Below are positions 1 through 9,854 of a DNA stretch of 64,000 nt, piece by piece. Source of the DNA: Brachypodium distachyon (Eukaryota; Streptophyta; Magnoliopsida; Poales; Poaceae). The stretch covers positions 59,195,355 to 59,259,354 of the forward strand of contig NC_016131.3 in the NCBI RefSeq assembly GCF_000005505.3, read 5' to 3'. Position numbers and translations under genes: made by a program. Under the pieces are notes generated by a model. That model had not been told where the DNA came from. It did not search any database and saw only the letters and a program-made list of their open reading frames with translations. Each line of letters begins with the position of its first letter. Positions within the stretch are counted from its first letter, which is position 1.

Positions 1-85
1 GAATACAATGCTCATTACTTTTTCAGATTTTTTATTTATTAAAGATAAAAGAACGAAAAAGAAGCAAGTATCGTACACGAAGAAC

Positions 86-104
86 AAACTCCCCCTCAAA
101 CCAT
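86..104 (-). other. Purine-rich tract (PPT-like) of the Sirevirus
   Basis: Read on the minus strand this is TTTGAGGGGGAGTTTGTT, just after the stop codon of the RNase H tail. Sireviruses typically carry one or more such tracts before the 3-prime LTR. No LTR start is visible to its left within the window. Confidence 0.5.
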
Positions 105-293
105 CCCGTATGGTTTGATTACTCCAAGTTCACCTCGAAGAAAAGCAAACCGAGAAGAATCCAATGGTTTAGTAAAAATGTCTGCCAATTGACGTTCGGT
201 ATCTATAAAGTTGAGCACAACATTTTCTTTTTCAACATGATCTCTAAGAAAATGATATCTTATATCTATGTGCTTAGTTCTAGAATGTTGCAC
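96..293 (-). pseudogene. RNase H C-terminal tail of Sirevirus pol
   Basis: The peptide contains HIDIRYHFLRDHV followed by ADIFTKPLD, the typical end of a Ty1/copia RNase H. It lies in a different frame from the upstream pol ORF. Reading the minus strand through the junction near 325-335, integrase/RT sequence (DETFAPV) jumps straight to the last part of RNase H. The catalytic RT and most RNase H motifs are absent, so this is the residue of an internal deletion and not a gene by itself. Confidence 0.8.
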
Positions 294-2212
294 TGGGTTT
301 TTAGCAATACATATAGCACTAGTGTTAGCACTGGGGCAAAAGTTTCATCAAAATCAAGACCCTCAATTTGAGTAAAACCTTGAGCAACCAATCTAGCCTT
401 GTTGCGAACAATAACACCATCCTCACTTTGTTTGTTTTTAAAAACCCAACGTGTACCAATAAGGGTATGACCTGGAGGTGGTGAAACAAGAGTCCAAACT
501 TGGTTACGCTCAAAATTTTCTAATTCCTCATGCATGGCATTGATCCACGATTCATCAGTAAATGCATGAGATATATCCTTGGGCTCAAAAGAAGCAACAA
601 ATGCAGAATGATTGTGAGAGTTAGAATCGATAAACCTTGACCGTGTGACTCTCTCAGTCATGCTTCCAATAATCTGTTCAGGAGGGTGCCTCTTTTGAAT
701 GTGTCGGGGTGCTGAAATATTTGACTCAGCAGCTTGCTCAACCCCAGCTTGAGTAGTCGAGGTAGTCTTCTGAGGGTGATCAATTGTAGCAGCAGTAGTA
801 GTAGGTGTAGGAACAGCTACAGATGGTGCATGGACAGCAGGGGGCACGCCATCCTCCTCATCATCTTCATCATCTAAAAATATTCCCTCCCCCTGAGCAT
901 GTGTTCCTGCATTAGAAACAAGAGGACTAGAGCCAGAACTAGCCTCATCAAAAGTCACTTCACTGGTTTCCATTAGTCGGTTAGTCTCGTAAACATAAAC
1001 ACGGTAACCACGTGAATGAGCAGGATATCCAAGAAACATGCCATCATATGATCTAGACTCAAACTTATCTAAATTGCCAGATTTAAGAACAAAGCATTTG
1101 CATCCAAAAACTCTTAGGTGAGATATAACAGGTTTACGTCCAAATCGTAGTTCATATGGCGTTTTACCAATTTTGGATCTCAAGAACACACGATTTGAAA
1201 CATAACAAGCAGTAGATATAGCTTCAGCCCAAAACTTTCTAGGAGTAGAAAATTCATCAAGCATAGTACGAGCCATCTCAACTAGAGTTCGATTCTTACG
1301 CTCCACTACACCATTTTGTTGCGGTACATAAGGTGCAGAAAATTGATGTTCAATGACAAGTTCATCGCAAAACTGATTAAAATATGAATTCTTAAATTCA
1401 GTTCCATTATCACTCCTGATAGTTTTCAAAGATCCTGGGTGCTCAACACTTAATCTATTCACAAGACTCTTAAAATGACTAAAAGCCTCATCCTTAGATG
1501 CCATAAAATAAACCCAAGAATATCTTGAATAATCATCAACAATCACCAGAACATACCACTTACCACCAAAAGATTGTACTCTTGATGGACCAACTGTATC
1601 AAGGTGTAGAAGCTGTCCTGGGGCATCAGTCATGACACCAGTAATGCGTGCATGAGAACCTGCAACCATCTTACCATGTCTACAAGGAGAGCATACAACA
1701 TGTTTTTCTCCCTTAAGTTTAGGCAAACCATTTAAGACATTCATACCACTAATGCGAGTAAGATGATCAAAACCAATATGCCCAAGTCTACGATGCCAAA
1801 ATAATAAATCTGTAGATGTGTTGGCAACTAGACACCTAAATTTTGCATTTGAAGCAGCATGAAAATCAGCCTTAAAAACTTTCCCAAAGCGTGATATATC
1901 AAAAACAAGATCACCCGAAGCATCTAAAACTTTGCAAGCACTCTTCTTGAAAGATACTTCAAGATCCTCATCAATCATTTGTGAAACCGACAATAAGTTG
2001 TATTTTAGATTTTCAACCAAAGCAACATCTTTGAACACAAAATTGTCGGTTACCTTTACTGTACCTTTCCCAACAACACTAGAGGTAGAAGCATCTCCAT
2101 AGGTTACACTTTCAGCCCGAGATGCACGTTTCAGGAAGGAGAACCAATTTTTATCACCGGTCATGTGACGAGAACAACCGGAGTCCACTAGCCATATGTT
2201 CTCCTTCCTCAC
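266..2212 (-). pseudogene. Sirevirus pol: protease, integrase and start of reverse transcriptase, truncated
   Basis: From the N-terminus: an aspartic protease motif (WLVDSGCSRHMTG), the integrase HHCC zinc site (HRRLGH at about residue 139, CSPC about 170), the DDE catalytic core (HLDTVGP, IRSDNGTEF, NGVVERKNRT at about 200-305), and the first RT block (VWTLV, KARLVAQGF, DETFAPV). After FAPV the frame is lost and the YVDD-bearing RT core is missing. The first codon is in the same frame as the upstream gag, separated by one TAG at 2222-2224. The listed start (GTG-read) is therefore only the first codon after that stop, since this family normally makes one Gag-Pol. It encodes the enzymes for reverse transcription and integration; here only protease and integrase could be complete. 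Confidence 0.85.
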
Positions 2213-2221
2213 GCCAAGTGC

Positions 2222-4483
2222 CTACAAACAAACACATGCCGAGATCTCAGTACTGGGGTTAGATAAAAAGCTTTTAGGTATCCAGTACTGAGATACACGA
2301 CGAGTAGGCAGAGCACGAGTTTCTTTATACATTGGGACAGATTGTATGTATCTCGTGCAAGTTGAAACGGAAGGTGAAACATTCACCCTAGGCACATAAC
2401 GGGGAGTAGTAGTTTTATCATGAGCATAATGTGCCTTGAAGGAATTAGATCTAGCTTGTTTTCTTTCCTTTTTAATTACTCTAGCTAGTCTAAAACAAGA
2501 ACCTACACCATGTCCAGGTTTATTACAATAAGTGCAAGTGTACCTACTTCCAGGTTTAGCATGTGATATATGACCTACATTTGCAATTGTTGAAGTATCA
2601 TTAGACATGATGCCGGCAGATTTAAAAATCACATTGGTTGGCTTGTTAGATGTTTCAAAAATTCCATTACCAAGTGACTTAACAATAGTGGGTGGATTAG
2701 CCTTAAAATGAGCATGTGTATTAAAACCGAGGCCGGTCTTGTTTTTACTCACTTTAGACTTATCTAAAATCATATTCAGATTTTTGTGCCTACTAGAAAA
2801 TTTCTGCAAAGATGCGTGTAAATAATTAACTTGATGAGACAAGGCAATACAATTATCACAAACACCATGAATGATTTGTTTTCCACTTTTACAATTAGCG
2901 CACAAAGAAACCTCTTGGATATGTAAAGCATTTTCAACATGGGAAACCCTAGCATTTGCATCTTTCAACTTCAATTCAAGAGTATGACAATTATTACAAG
3001 AAGTTGAATCTGTCAAATCAGAAGTATCCATGCTAGCATCATTAATATGTTTACGTTTATACACAATAGGTTTCTCATTGTTTTCTAATGCAACTCTAAG
3101 CTTATCAAGAGTATCATCATGAATAGAACGCAAAAAGGTAAACTCAGAATATATAGAATCACAAGACTTGCAGGAATCATCATCAGGAATCATAGACTTA
3201 AGTGTAGTAATTTCAGAATTCAAGGATGCAATTTTCAAGTCATATTTCTTAATTCTTTTAGTAGCATGATCAAGCAAAGAACTCAATTTACTAGCACTTT
3301 TAAGTAATTCATCATAAGAGAGTTCTACCTCATTGTTGTTGTCACTGTCGTAGTCGTCACGGGAGGTAGCACTCTTATTGCTAGCCATAAGACACATCCC
3401 ATTAATGTCGCGCTTTCCTTTGGATGCATCATCTTCATCAGACTCGATATCCACATCACTCAAGCATGGTTCACCATATTCATTGATTACAGAGAAAATA
3501 CTGTGAGCCACCGCTCGAGCAAAGTCGCCCCTCTTTTTATTCTTGATGTTGAAGGGGCGCTTCTTCTTCTTGTCCTCCCCATTTTCTTCTTTCGCCATCT
3601 TGGATAAGAATTTAGGACAATTTTGGCGAAAGTGATTTGGATCACCACATTTAAAGCACCTTGGAGCATTGTTCCCACCTCTCTTCCTTGAACGAACATT
3701 TTGCAGGGCACGTGTAAAACGAGAGGTGAGGAGTGCCAATTCTTCCTCTGGGTATTGCTCTAGCTGTTCATCAGTTAGTTGAGACAAAGAAGACAGAGAA
3801 TAACAATATGTAGAAGTACCATCATTAGATCTGCCAGGGTTAGTAACAAGTGCAATTGATTTGGAACCGGTTCTCCTAGCAAGAATATCTAATTCATGAG
3901 TTTTCAATTTTGAGTACAGAATATCAAGTGTAAGTGTGCTCATGACAGTAGATTCTCTAATAGATGTAACTTTCATCTCCCATCTGGACATATCTAATGC
4001 ACTCAAAAGTTGCCTAGAAGCCTCAGCATCAGTATAAGTAACACCTAATGCACGTAAGTTGCTGAGAATTTTATTAAAGCGTGCAAAGAATTCATCCAAA
4101 GATTCACCTGTATTCATCTCAAATCTCATGTACTCCTTTTTGTACATGTCTTGACGCACCTCCTTAACAGAGTTTGATCCTTCATGATAACTACAAAGTG
4201 CGTTCCATACCTCATGAGCGGATGCAAGGTGAGCGACACGGTCGAAGTCACTTCGTTGTAGACCTTGGATGATGTAGTTCCTCGCCTTGTAGTTGTTCTC
4301 CACGTGGACCAAGTTTGTTGGTGTGATCGCATTGTCCGCGGGAAGCTCATAGGACTTGGCGATCTTCTCCCATATGGCGTAACTTTGTGCCATGATGTAT
4401 GCCTTCATCTTCGCCTTCCAAAACTGAAAATCAACACCATCGAACACACAGGGTTTGGTAGAATACCTATCCATATCTAGCAA
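2222..4483 (-). CDS. Sirevirus Gag polyprotein (753 aa)
   Basis: Gag forms the particle that packages retrotransposon RNA. The ATG at 4481-4483 is about 40 nt downstream of the primer site. The N-terminal part (residues about 10-240, including KPCVFDGVDFQFWKAKM) matches the copia gag fold (UBN2/DUF4219 type). A CCHC zinc knuckle CFKCGDPNHFRQNC is at about residues 273-286, followed by an acidic and coiled-coil region. A second knuckle, CTYCNKPGHGVGSC, is at about 646-659, near the Gag-Pol junction. The extra length and second zinc site are typical of sireviruses. The frame is open throughout and ends with a TAG directly in frame with pol, which could be a readthrough site or an ordinary nonsense mutation. 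Confidence 0.85.
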   Translation of the reverse strand: MLDMDRYSTKPCVFDGVDFQFWKAKMKAYIMAQSYAIWEKIAKSYELPADNAITPTNLVHVENNYKARNYIIQGLQRSDFDRVAHLASAHEVWNALCSYHEGSNSVKEVRQDMYKKEYMRFEMNTGESLDEFFARFNKILSNLRALGVTYTDAEASRQLLSALDMSRWEMKVTSIRESTVMSTLTLDILYSKLKTHELDILARRTGSKSIALVTNPGRSNDGTSTYCYSLSSLSQLTDEQLEQYPEEELALLTSRFTRALQNVRSRKRGGNNAPRCFKCGDPNHFRQNCPKFLSKMAKEENGEDKKKKRPFNIKNKKRGDFARAVAHSIFSVINEYGEPCLSDVDIESDEDDASKGKRDINGMCLMASNKSATSRDDYDSDNNNEVELSYDELLKSASKLSSLLDHATKRIKKYDLKIASLNSEITTLKSMIPDDDSCKSCDSIYSEFTFLRSIHDDTLDKLRVALENNEKPIVYKRKHINDASMDTSDLTDSTSCNNCHTLELKLKDANARVSHVENALHIQEVSLCANCKSGKQIIHGVCDNCIALSHQVNYLHASLQKFSSRHKNLNMILDKSKVSKNKTGLGFNTHAHFKANPPTIVKSLGNGIFETSNKPTNVIFKSAGIMSNDTSTIANVGHISHAKPGSRYTCTYCNKPGHGVGSCFRLARVIKKERKQARSNSFKAHYAHDKTTTPRYVPRVNVSPSVSTCTRYIQSVPMYKETRALPTRRVSQYWIPKSFLSNPSTEISACVCL

Positions 4484-4520
4484 GTCTAATCAAACGGTTA
4501 AGATAGATCAGAGAGACCTT

Positions 4521-4532
4521 GCTCTGATACCA
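4521..4532 (-). other. Primer-binding site (initiator tRNA-Met) of the Sirevirus
   Basis: The minus strand reads TGGTATCAGAGC, complementary to the 3-prime end of initiator tRNA-Met, two bases from the LTR end at 4535. It marks the start of minus-strand DNA synthesis and the element orientation. Confidence 0.9.
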
Positions 4533-4534
4533 AT

Positions 4535-5879
4535 TGTGAGATCGAGATAGGCAATCAGAGGGGGGGTGAATGATTGCGCGGAAGCAATTTAAAACTTCTC
4601 CCGAAAGTTCAAACCCTAAATCACCTTTCTGTCCGTGATAGTAAAACAGCCGTAACTTTTGATTGGATGAACCAAAAAATACGTATGAGTATGGAAAAGA
4701 AAGGTATTAAAATTATCTAACCAACGCAACAAGAATCAGCTCAATAGAACTTACCAATCAAAAGATATGATCAAAATAGTAACAGCTGACAGAAAGTTAC
4801 GAGGATTAATCTAAAACCAATTTCGAGGAATAACAAGAAAGATGAATTAATCGCAATCTTCTCTTGATCTCGTGATAAACCTGCAGAAAAGTATTATGAA
4901 CTTGTGATGAATCTGCACCAAAGTATTAGAAAGATCTAGCACGAAGATTTCACGAAGATCCGAGAAGAACAGAGATGACATCGCCAACGAATTTCTTTAT
5001 TGCAACGATGTTGATCGATTACAAAAGATGCAACCATGCATCCAAGAACTCTCCAAGAATTGATCTAGATCCAAAGCTTTGAGTTCCCTCATGTCCTTGC
5101 TAAAACCCTAACTAGGATGCCCTCTATTTATAAGGGAAAATTCGCAACCCTAAACCGAATCCGAATCCAACACGGACTCCTCTGTCCCGGTCAGTATTTT
5201 GCCCGTGGGGCCCGCATACGACCTCGGATTGAGATGACTCTAAAAGAAAAGTTGTTCGCCTCGACGACGCGCACAACTTTCATGTGGATCACTTTTCCAT
5301 CCGACTCCATCTTGATGATGCTACTGTTTAATCTTTAAATAGCTCTCATCCAGCCACGGCTGGACCTACATATCTTCACCTCGATGTCACTTCATGCCAT
5401 CAACTCTTCTTGTGATGTCTTCAAAACTCGACCATCACGTATCGAATATCTCCAATATCGTACATCTCCGGTATAAACAACATACGACAAACCGGTGCCC
5501 TCCCGGATCATCGTAGCCTTCACTTCCATTGTTCCTTCGCACGAACGTCCCGCATGACCTTGATCCTCGACCTCAGCTTCTCCCAAGCTTCGTCTCTCGA
5601 TCCCGTCATCGACCACATTCTTCTAGCTCCGGCAACACCTGAAAGCGAACACACAAATAACCAGTACGAGCACAAGTCCACGACTTGACTCAGGGTAAGT
5701 TTCACACAACTCACGCCATGTTTTCACATAAGAAACTAATGGATCAGCACACCACTAGCAAAGCACTAAGTCCAAACAAGATACATGTCATCACTTAAAT
5801 ATCCATATTATCCAAAGTATCCACATCAATGTTTCATCTAAAACACTTGCCAATGTTACACATCACATATGATTTCACA
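4535..5879 (-). repeat. 5-prime LTR of the Sirevirus (1345 bp)
   Basis: On the minus strand it begins TGTGAAATC and ends GATCTCACA, giving short imperfect inverted ends. The right edge is fixed by two facts: the TG...CA ends, and the neighbouring Tekay LTR resuming at 5880 with sequence that is continuous in intact copies near 25147 and 53340. The expected 5-bp target-site duplication would be GTTCT at 5880-5884, but its partner lies outside the window. Confidence 0.8.
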
Positions 5880-6300
5880 GTTCTTTATAACTCTAGTGAG
5901 CTTGCCAATACATTCAAATGTATTGATCCCGTAGTGGCTGCAATTAACAATGCAGGTGGATCCGACGATGAGTGAGGTCCGTCGTTTTGTCATGGGTCAT
6001 GTGCTTACATTCCAACATGCTCTCACCTTGGAGTAGTGTGGCCCTTATGTTCTATCCTTTTCCGCTGCAGTATTTTGAAATATTGTTTTATGATGTTGAA
6101 ACAGTATTTGTTTTATGCTGGCCCCAAAGGTCATGCGAGGTTGTAAGTACTATTAAATTCTGGATGATGCGATGTAATAAAGTACTTTGACCTTTGCTTC
6201 TGTATATTTCATCATGAAACTGTGTGTGCTAGTGAGTCGATCCAGGGACTAGCACAGTAAGTACAGAGATCGAACCCTAGTAAAGGGGAGGATCGCTTCA
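5880..6300 (+). repeat. 3-prime end fragment of a Tekay-type gypsy LTR
   Basis: It matches the last 420 bp or so of the LTRs ending at 25563 and 53758, including the shared stretches CTAGTGAGCTTGCCAATAC and CTAGTGAGTCGATCCAGG and the terminal GATCGCTTCA. The rest of this LTR lies beyond the inserted Sirevirus, left of the window. Confidence 0.85.
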
Positions 6301-6640
6301 GGATTGGACCATAGGGGATGGAGGTTGGTCGAGGCTCCTCGACGCCACCACCAAGGAGGGAACGACGCCTGAGAGCGCCGCCGTCGTCGGCACCGAAGAA
6401 GATCAGGCAAGGCTTTCGCCCGGAGCGCCATGACAAAACAGATGTAGCCGCGGCAACCCGCAAAGGAACAACAACAAAGTCTAAGCAGCACCAACAACTG
6501 CACTAGTGCAAGAACCTGTATGGCCCACCGTCCCACCATCAGAGGCCACCACACGTTGTGTCGTACCAGTGGCTCACGGGGTCCCACTGAAGCTAACGAG
6601 ATCTCGCTAGGATGACTCCCCGGGATGGGCAAACCCGGGA
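6301..6640. other. Unassigned GC-rich segment between two retroelement LTRs
   Basis: No convincing ORF, LTR end or known domain is visible. Several frames are open only because the segment is GC-rich. It may be internal sequence of the truncated Tekay element or the outer part of the next Tat-type LTR. Confidence 0.4.
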
Positions 6641-6677
6641 AGCTCACCCCGAGGAAGTAGCTAAGGGGTGTTGTGGA

Positions 6678-6761
6678 ATGACGCTCACTGGCAAGACCAT
6701 CACACGGGAGGTTAAAAGCTCTGACATCGTTGACAAAGTCAAGGCCAAGATCCAGAACAGA
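6678..6761 (+). pseudogene. Captured ubiquitin gene fragment inside the Tat-type element
   Basis: The reading frame gives MTLTGKTITREVKSSD followed by VDKVKAKIQN. This aligns with ubiquitin residues about 6-32, with the characteristic TLTGKTIT and VKAKIQ segments in place. There is no start, no C-terminal Gly-Gly and no further repeat, so it encodes no functional ubiquitin. A second copy in the same sequence context is on the minus strand at 29025-29114, so the fragment belongs to the retroelement lineage and is not a local gene. Confidence 0.8.
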
Positions 6762-7147
6762 AGAGATACCCGCCTCAGCGGCTACTCGGGAACCTTGGTC
6801 CCGGCAAGGTAATAGCACGCTGTCCCCGCAATGGATTGGGCGCCTGTACTAGGGTGCTCCCGGCAACTCGCGCTCGGGCCCACAATTGGGACAGCAGGAC
6901 AGTGGAACAGTGGAGACAGCAGAGGCAGTGCATTTAATGCACCAGCAGGAGTCACATCGGCAGGGCTAGTCTTGCTCAGCAAGGCTAGAGCGGCTACCCT
7001 ACGGTTCATTTTATTTACTGAGTACAGTGGCATGGGCACTGCATGAAGCCCAACGTGGATCAACAGTAGTGTAAGCTTTGTGGCGAGGACACGCGGATGG
7101 CTAACGTGTCACGCTGCATGCATAGGCATCTGTGGTATCCCCTTAGC

Positions 7148-7154
7148 TATAAAA
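7148..7154 (+). promoter_or_regulatory. TATA box of Tat-type LTR
   Basis: TATAAAA followed by GGAGGACC. The same arrangement (TATAAAAGGAGG) occurs at 47518 and 48967 in related LTRs, which supports it as the LTR core promoter. Confidence 0.7.
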
Positions 7155-7495
7155 GGAGGACCAATGCCACAGGTCAAAGGGTTCCAGTCTTAGTGGAAAA
7201 TATAACATAGCTTAGCATTCACCCAAGTAGCGAAGTTCCTTAGAGGGACAAGTAGCAAGCCCGGGTACTCCCCAGCAACCTGTACACATCCATATTCGTG
7301 AATACAACACTAAGCAGGACGTAGGGTGTTACACCTCCGGGTGGCCCGAACCTGGGTAAATTCACGCATCGACACTTCGTGTCTCTCGTCACGCCGGCGA
7401 TCGCCGGAGCCATCCCCTCACCCTCCACCAAACCAAAAAGGGGGTGTCCAACATCCTCGGTGCCGGAGTTCCATGCTCCAACATCTGGCGCGCCA

Positions 7496-7515
7496 GGTAG
7501 GGGGGCACGGAAAGA
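7496..7515 (+). other. Primer-binding site of Tat-type gypsy copy 1
   Basis: The sequence TGGCGCGCCAGGTAGGGG lies two bases after the LTR end (CCAACA). This form is common downstream of Tat-lineage LTRs in grasses. The exact priming tRNA is not certain from sequence alone. Confidence 0.6.
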
Positions 7516-7593
7516 GCTCCGTGTGACCGCCGGCATCATCATCGTCGTCATCGTCGACGTCGTCCTCGTCGGCATCATCTTCATCAGCTTGCT

Positions 7594-7858
7594 ATGCCGC
7601 CCAAGAAGGAAGACGAGCCTTGGGTCGACTTCAGCGACACACTTGCCATGTGCACTCGGTCCCATGATGCCGCCTGGGCGTCTCAAGGTCACGGAGACCA
7701 GGGGTCCCCCAGCGGCAACAACTCTAGCAACAGCCGCGGCTGCCACCGCCAGCCCCTCGGGTGTCGACGTACAACTGTCCGAGGGGGCCTGCGGCGCCTA
7801 GCGCCGGAGCCAGCCGCATGGGCAACGTCAACGCCGCACGTGCCAGCCAGCAAGGTCG
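7594..7858 (+). pseudogene. Gag N-terminal part of Tat-type gypsy copy 1
   Basis: The ATG at 7594 opens a frame starting MPPKKEDEPWVDFSD, 100 bp after the primer site, the expected place for gag. The frame is cut at 7858 by the Angela-like copia insertion, and the sequence resumes at 15161 after a duplicated GGTCG. The continuation contains stops and at least one frameshift, so the gene is dead. Confidence 0.6.
7854..7858. other. Target-site duplication GGTCG (left copy)
   Basis: The GGTCG immediately left of the Angela-like element is repeated at 15161-15165 immediately to its right, as expected for integrase-made 5-bp duplications. Confidence 0.95.
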
Positions 7859-8762
7859 TGTTGGGAATATGCCCTAGAGGCAATCATGTATGATGTAATT
7901 CGCAATGTATTCATAAATATTATTAAGTTGTGCTTGTTTGAACAATCTGATATGTATCATTGAATATGTGATTTGATTGTGGAACTATGTATTCATGTTG
8001 TTCATACTAAATTGTCCTTAGTCATTGAGGTTGTGCTGGACACATAACCTAGACTAATGTGAAAGTTGGCTGATGACTCGGTTCCACTTGTCATGGGCAT
8101 GGTGATGTCATTCCAGCTTACACGGACTCGGCTAAAGAGTTTAGCGAGTCGGACTGACCCATATTGAGATGCAACGAGTAGGTCGTCATTTGCATGTCTC
8201 AATCAATGTAATCCTTAGACCTGAGGTTATCGCTACCAATTGATCGATTGAGAGTCGGACTCCAATCGTGTCCAAGTCGCCATGAGCTTGCGGGGTCACA
8301 CACTTAAGAGCGGGAGCAAGTATTTGGTCGGCTTGGACCCGAACCGGAAATGGACTGACAATGCGAGTTGGACTCGCAGAGTGGATGGGCCACAAGTGCT
8401 GGAGCCCACTTCCACTCGGTATATAAGCAGGGGCGTAGGATGCCCAAGGGGCACGGTTCGCCACTCTCATGCATTGAGAACCCTAGCCCCATTCAGTCCT
8501 ACCGTCGCACCGGACCTAGCAGTCCGCCGCCGGAGCTCCTCCTCGCACGTGTGGATACCGGCAGAGGTGCTGTACGTTCAGCACTTCGACGATCGCGGGA
8601 GTGGATCGGCTGGATCGGATCGAGAGACTACACTGCATCAAGGCGCCGCATCAATAATCCGCAACTGCGCGTCTAGTGGTAATCCTCGTGGCCTTCTACC
8701 TCGGCTAGATCTTGGGAGTTCGCGTAGGAAAAGTTTTTTGTTTATCTCTACACGCCCCTTCA
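7859..8762 (+). repeat. 5-prime LTR of the Angela-like element (904 bp)
   Basis: It begins TGTTGGGAATATGCCC and ends ACACGCCCCTTCA, the same ends as the LTR at 13832-15160. It lacks about 425 bp present in the 3-prime LTR (roughly 14206-14629), joining at a shared CGCTACC. A TATA box (TATATAA) is at 8420-8426. Confidence 0.93.
8420..8426 (+). promoter_or_regulatory. TATA box in the Angela-like 5-prime LTR
   Basis: TATATAA followed by GCAGGGGCG. The equivalent site in the 3-prime LTR is at 14816-14822. BARE-type LTRs are known to drive transcription from TATA boxes in this part of the LTR. Confidence 0.65.
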
Positions 8763-8763
8763 G

Positions 8764-8775
8764 TGGTATCAGAGC
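8764..8775 (+). other. Primer-binding site (initiator tRNA-Met) of the Angela-like element
   Basis: TGGTATCAGAGC begins one base after the 5-prime LTR end (CCTTCA, then G). It is complementary to the 3-prime end of initiator tRNA-Met, as in BARE/Angela elements. Confidence 0.95.
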
Positions 8776-9854
8776 GGTAGCTTCTGGTATTAGGCCCTTG
8801 ATCACGCATATGTGATATGCAGTAGGCATTAGATTGGATCTAGTTGCTATTTTGGTGGTCGGTCTATGAGATAGATCGGTTTTGTACAAGGTTGATTGGA
8901 TCAATCATACTCGGGGACCGCTGGCTTCGCCCTGTCGTAGCGCCTTAGATGTCGTTGCGAGATTCACAACGCCGATAGATATCGTTTCTATGCATAACTT
9001 GTTTTGCAGGATGTTGTGAATGGTATGGCTTATGTGCATGTGATGTGTGTAATCCATACGTGATCTGCGTGTCACGTTTTTTTGTCAGCCGGCTGGAGCC
9101 TAGGTGCTGTCATTTATTGTATAACGACCTGCGTGTCGAATTTTCCATGTAATTTCCGTTCACTAGCTAGTGTAGCTACTTGGAGAACCTGGAGGACATG
9201 CAATCCGATGTACAAGTCGGCGACATGGAGTAAGGCGGCACGTGACAAGAATTGGCACGAGTCTACTTACAAGCTTTGTGGAGATGGAGATCACCATGAA
9301 GAGAGCCATACCATTTCACATTATAATTGCTTTATTTGTGTTATTGTTATGTCTCAGTTTTACCTCTATTAGATAGTTGGCAGTTTAAATCTCTCAAAGA
9401 AGGTCTAGTCGGTCGCCCCGCCAAGTGCTGCACCATCACAAGTTGGACATTCTTGGTAGTGGGCTCATGAAATTGAGGTGCTACCAATTCTTTCCAACTA
9501 GGTGGGTTTGAGTCGGACTCTTACAGCGGAAGCACTTGGTAAGCTAGACGAGTCCATCACAACGGTTGTGGGGCTCGGGGCGAGGTAGGTCGGGAGCCGG
9601 GGCATGTGATGCCACCCGACTAACAGGAGTCGTATGAGATGCGATTGGCAAGGTGTTGCCTACCTAGATCACTTGGCGGCTAGCGGTGATGCTAAAGCTC
9701 ACTAGTCGTTTTGCTTATTTAGGATCCTGAATCACTTAGTAACCATCGGAGAGATGTTGGTTCTAGTGGGAGCATAAGTATTAAAGCGTTTAATATTCCT
9801 GCTCTTTTATGAATACATGTCTCAAGTGTTTTGCATATTTTCTGTTGTAGATCA
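8776..9854 (+). other. Untranslated leader of the Angela-like element
   Basis: About 1.1 kb between primer site and gag with many short upstream start codons and no long frame. Long leaders are typical of BARE-type elements and carry dimerisation and packaging signals, which I cannot delimit by eye. Confidence 0.6.

Larger units (their letters stand above)
1..5879 (-). mobile_element. Sirevirus-type Ty1/copia retrotransposon, partial and internally deleted
   Basis: The element reads on the minus strand: 5-prime LTR (4535-5879), methionine-tRNA primer site (4521-4532), a long gag with two zinc knuckles (2222-4483), then protease and integrase (266-2212) and a short RNase H tail (96-293). The LTR over 1.3 kb, the long gag with coiled-coil region and second knuckle, and the GGGGGAG-type purine tract fit the Sirevirus (SIRE/Maximus) lineage. 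The 3-prime LTR lies left of the window. About 1.1 kb of RT/RNase H is missing compared with the intact copia at 9855-13796, so it cannot be autonomous. The right boundary is secure because the interrupted Tekay LTR resumes exactly at 5880. Confidence 0.88.
6641..7493 (+). repeat. 5-prime LTR region of Tat-type gypsy copy 1 (left end not fixed)
   Basis: It contains a TATA box (7148-7154), the block GTAGGGTGTTACACCTCC...GGCCCGAACCTGGGTAAA (7319-7360) shared with LTRs near 47740 and 49130, and ends CCAACA just before a primer site at 7496. Its upstream part is repeated on the minus strand at 28640-29170. I could not fix the left boundary because no second complete copy is in the window. Confidence 0.65.

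Noticed and set aside
6678..6761. Functional ubiquitin or ubiquitin-fusion gene
   Set aside because: Only about 27 codons remain, without the start, lysine-48 region or C-terminal glycine pair, and it lies inside a retroelement.
8764..8775. tRNA gene
   Set aside because: Only the 12 bases complementary to a tRNA 3-prime end are present (primer site), with no cloverleaf. The same applies to 4521-4532 and 29281-29292.
8282..8815. 177-aa ORF in the Angela-like 5-prime LTR (and 234-aa ORF at 14764-15468)
   Set aside because: They lie in the LTR U3/R/U5 region and cross the LTR end. The two LTRs do not keep the same protein and no domain is visible.
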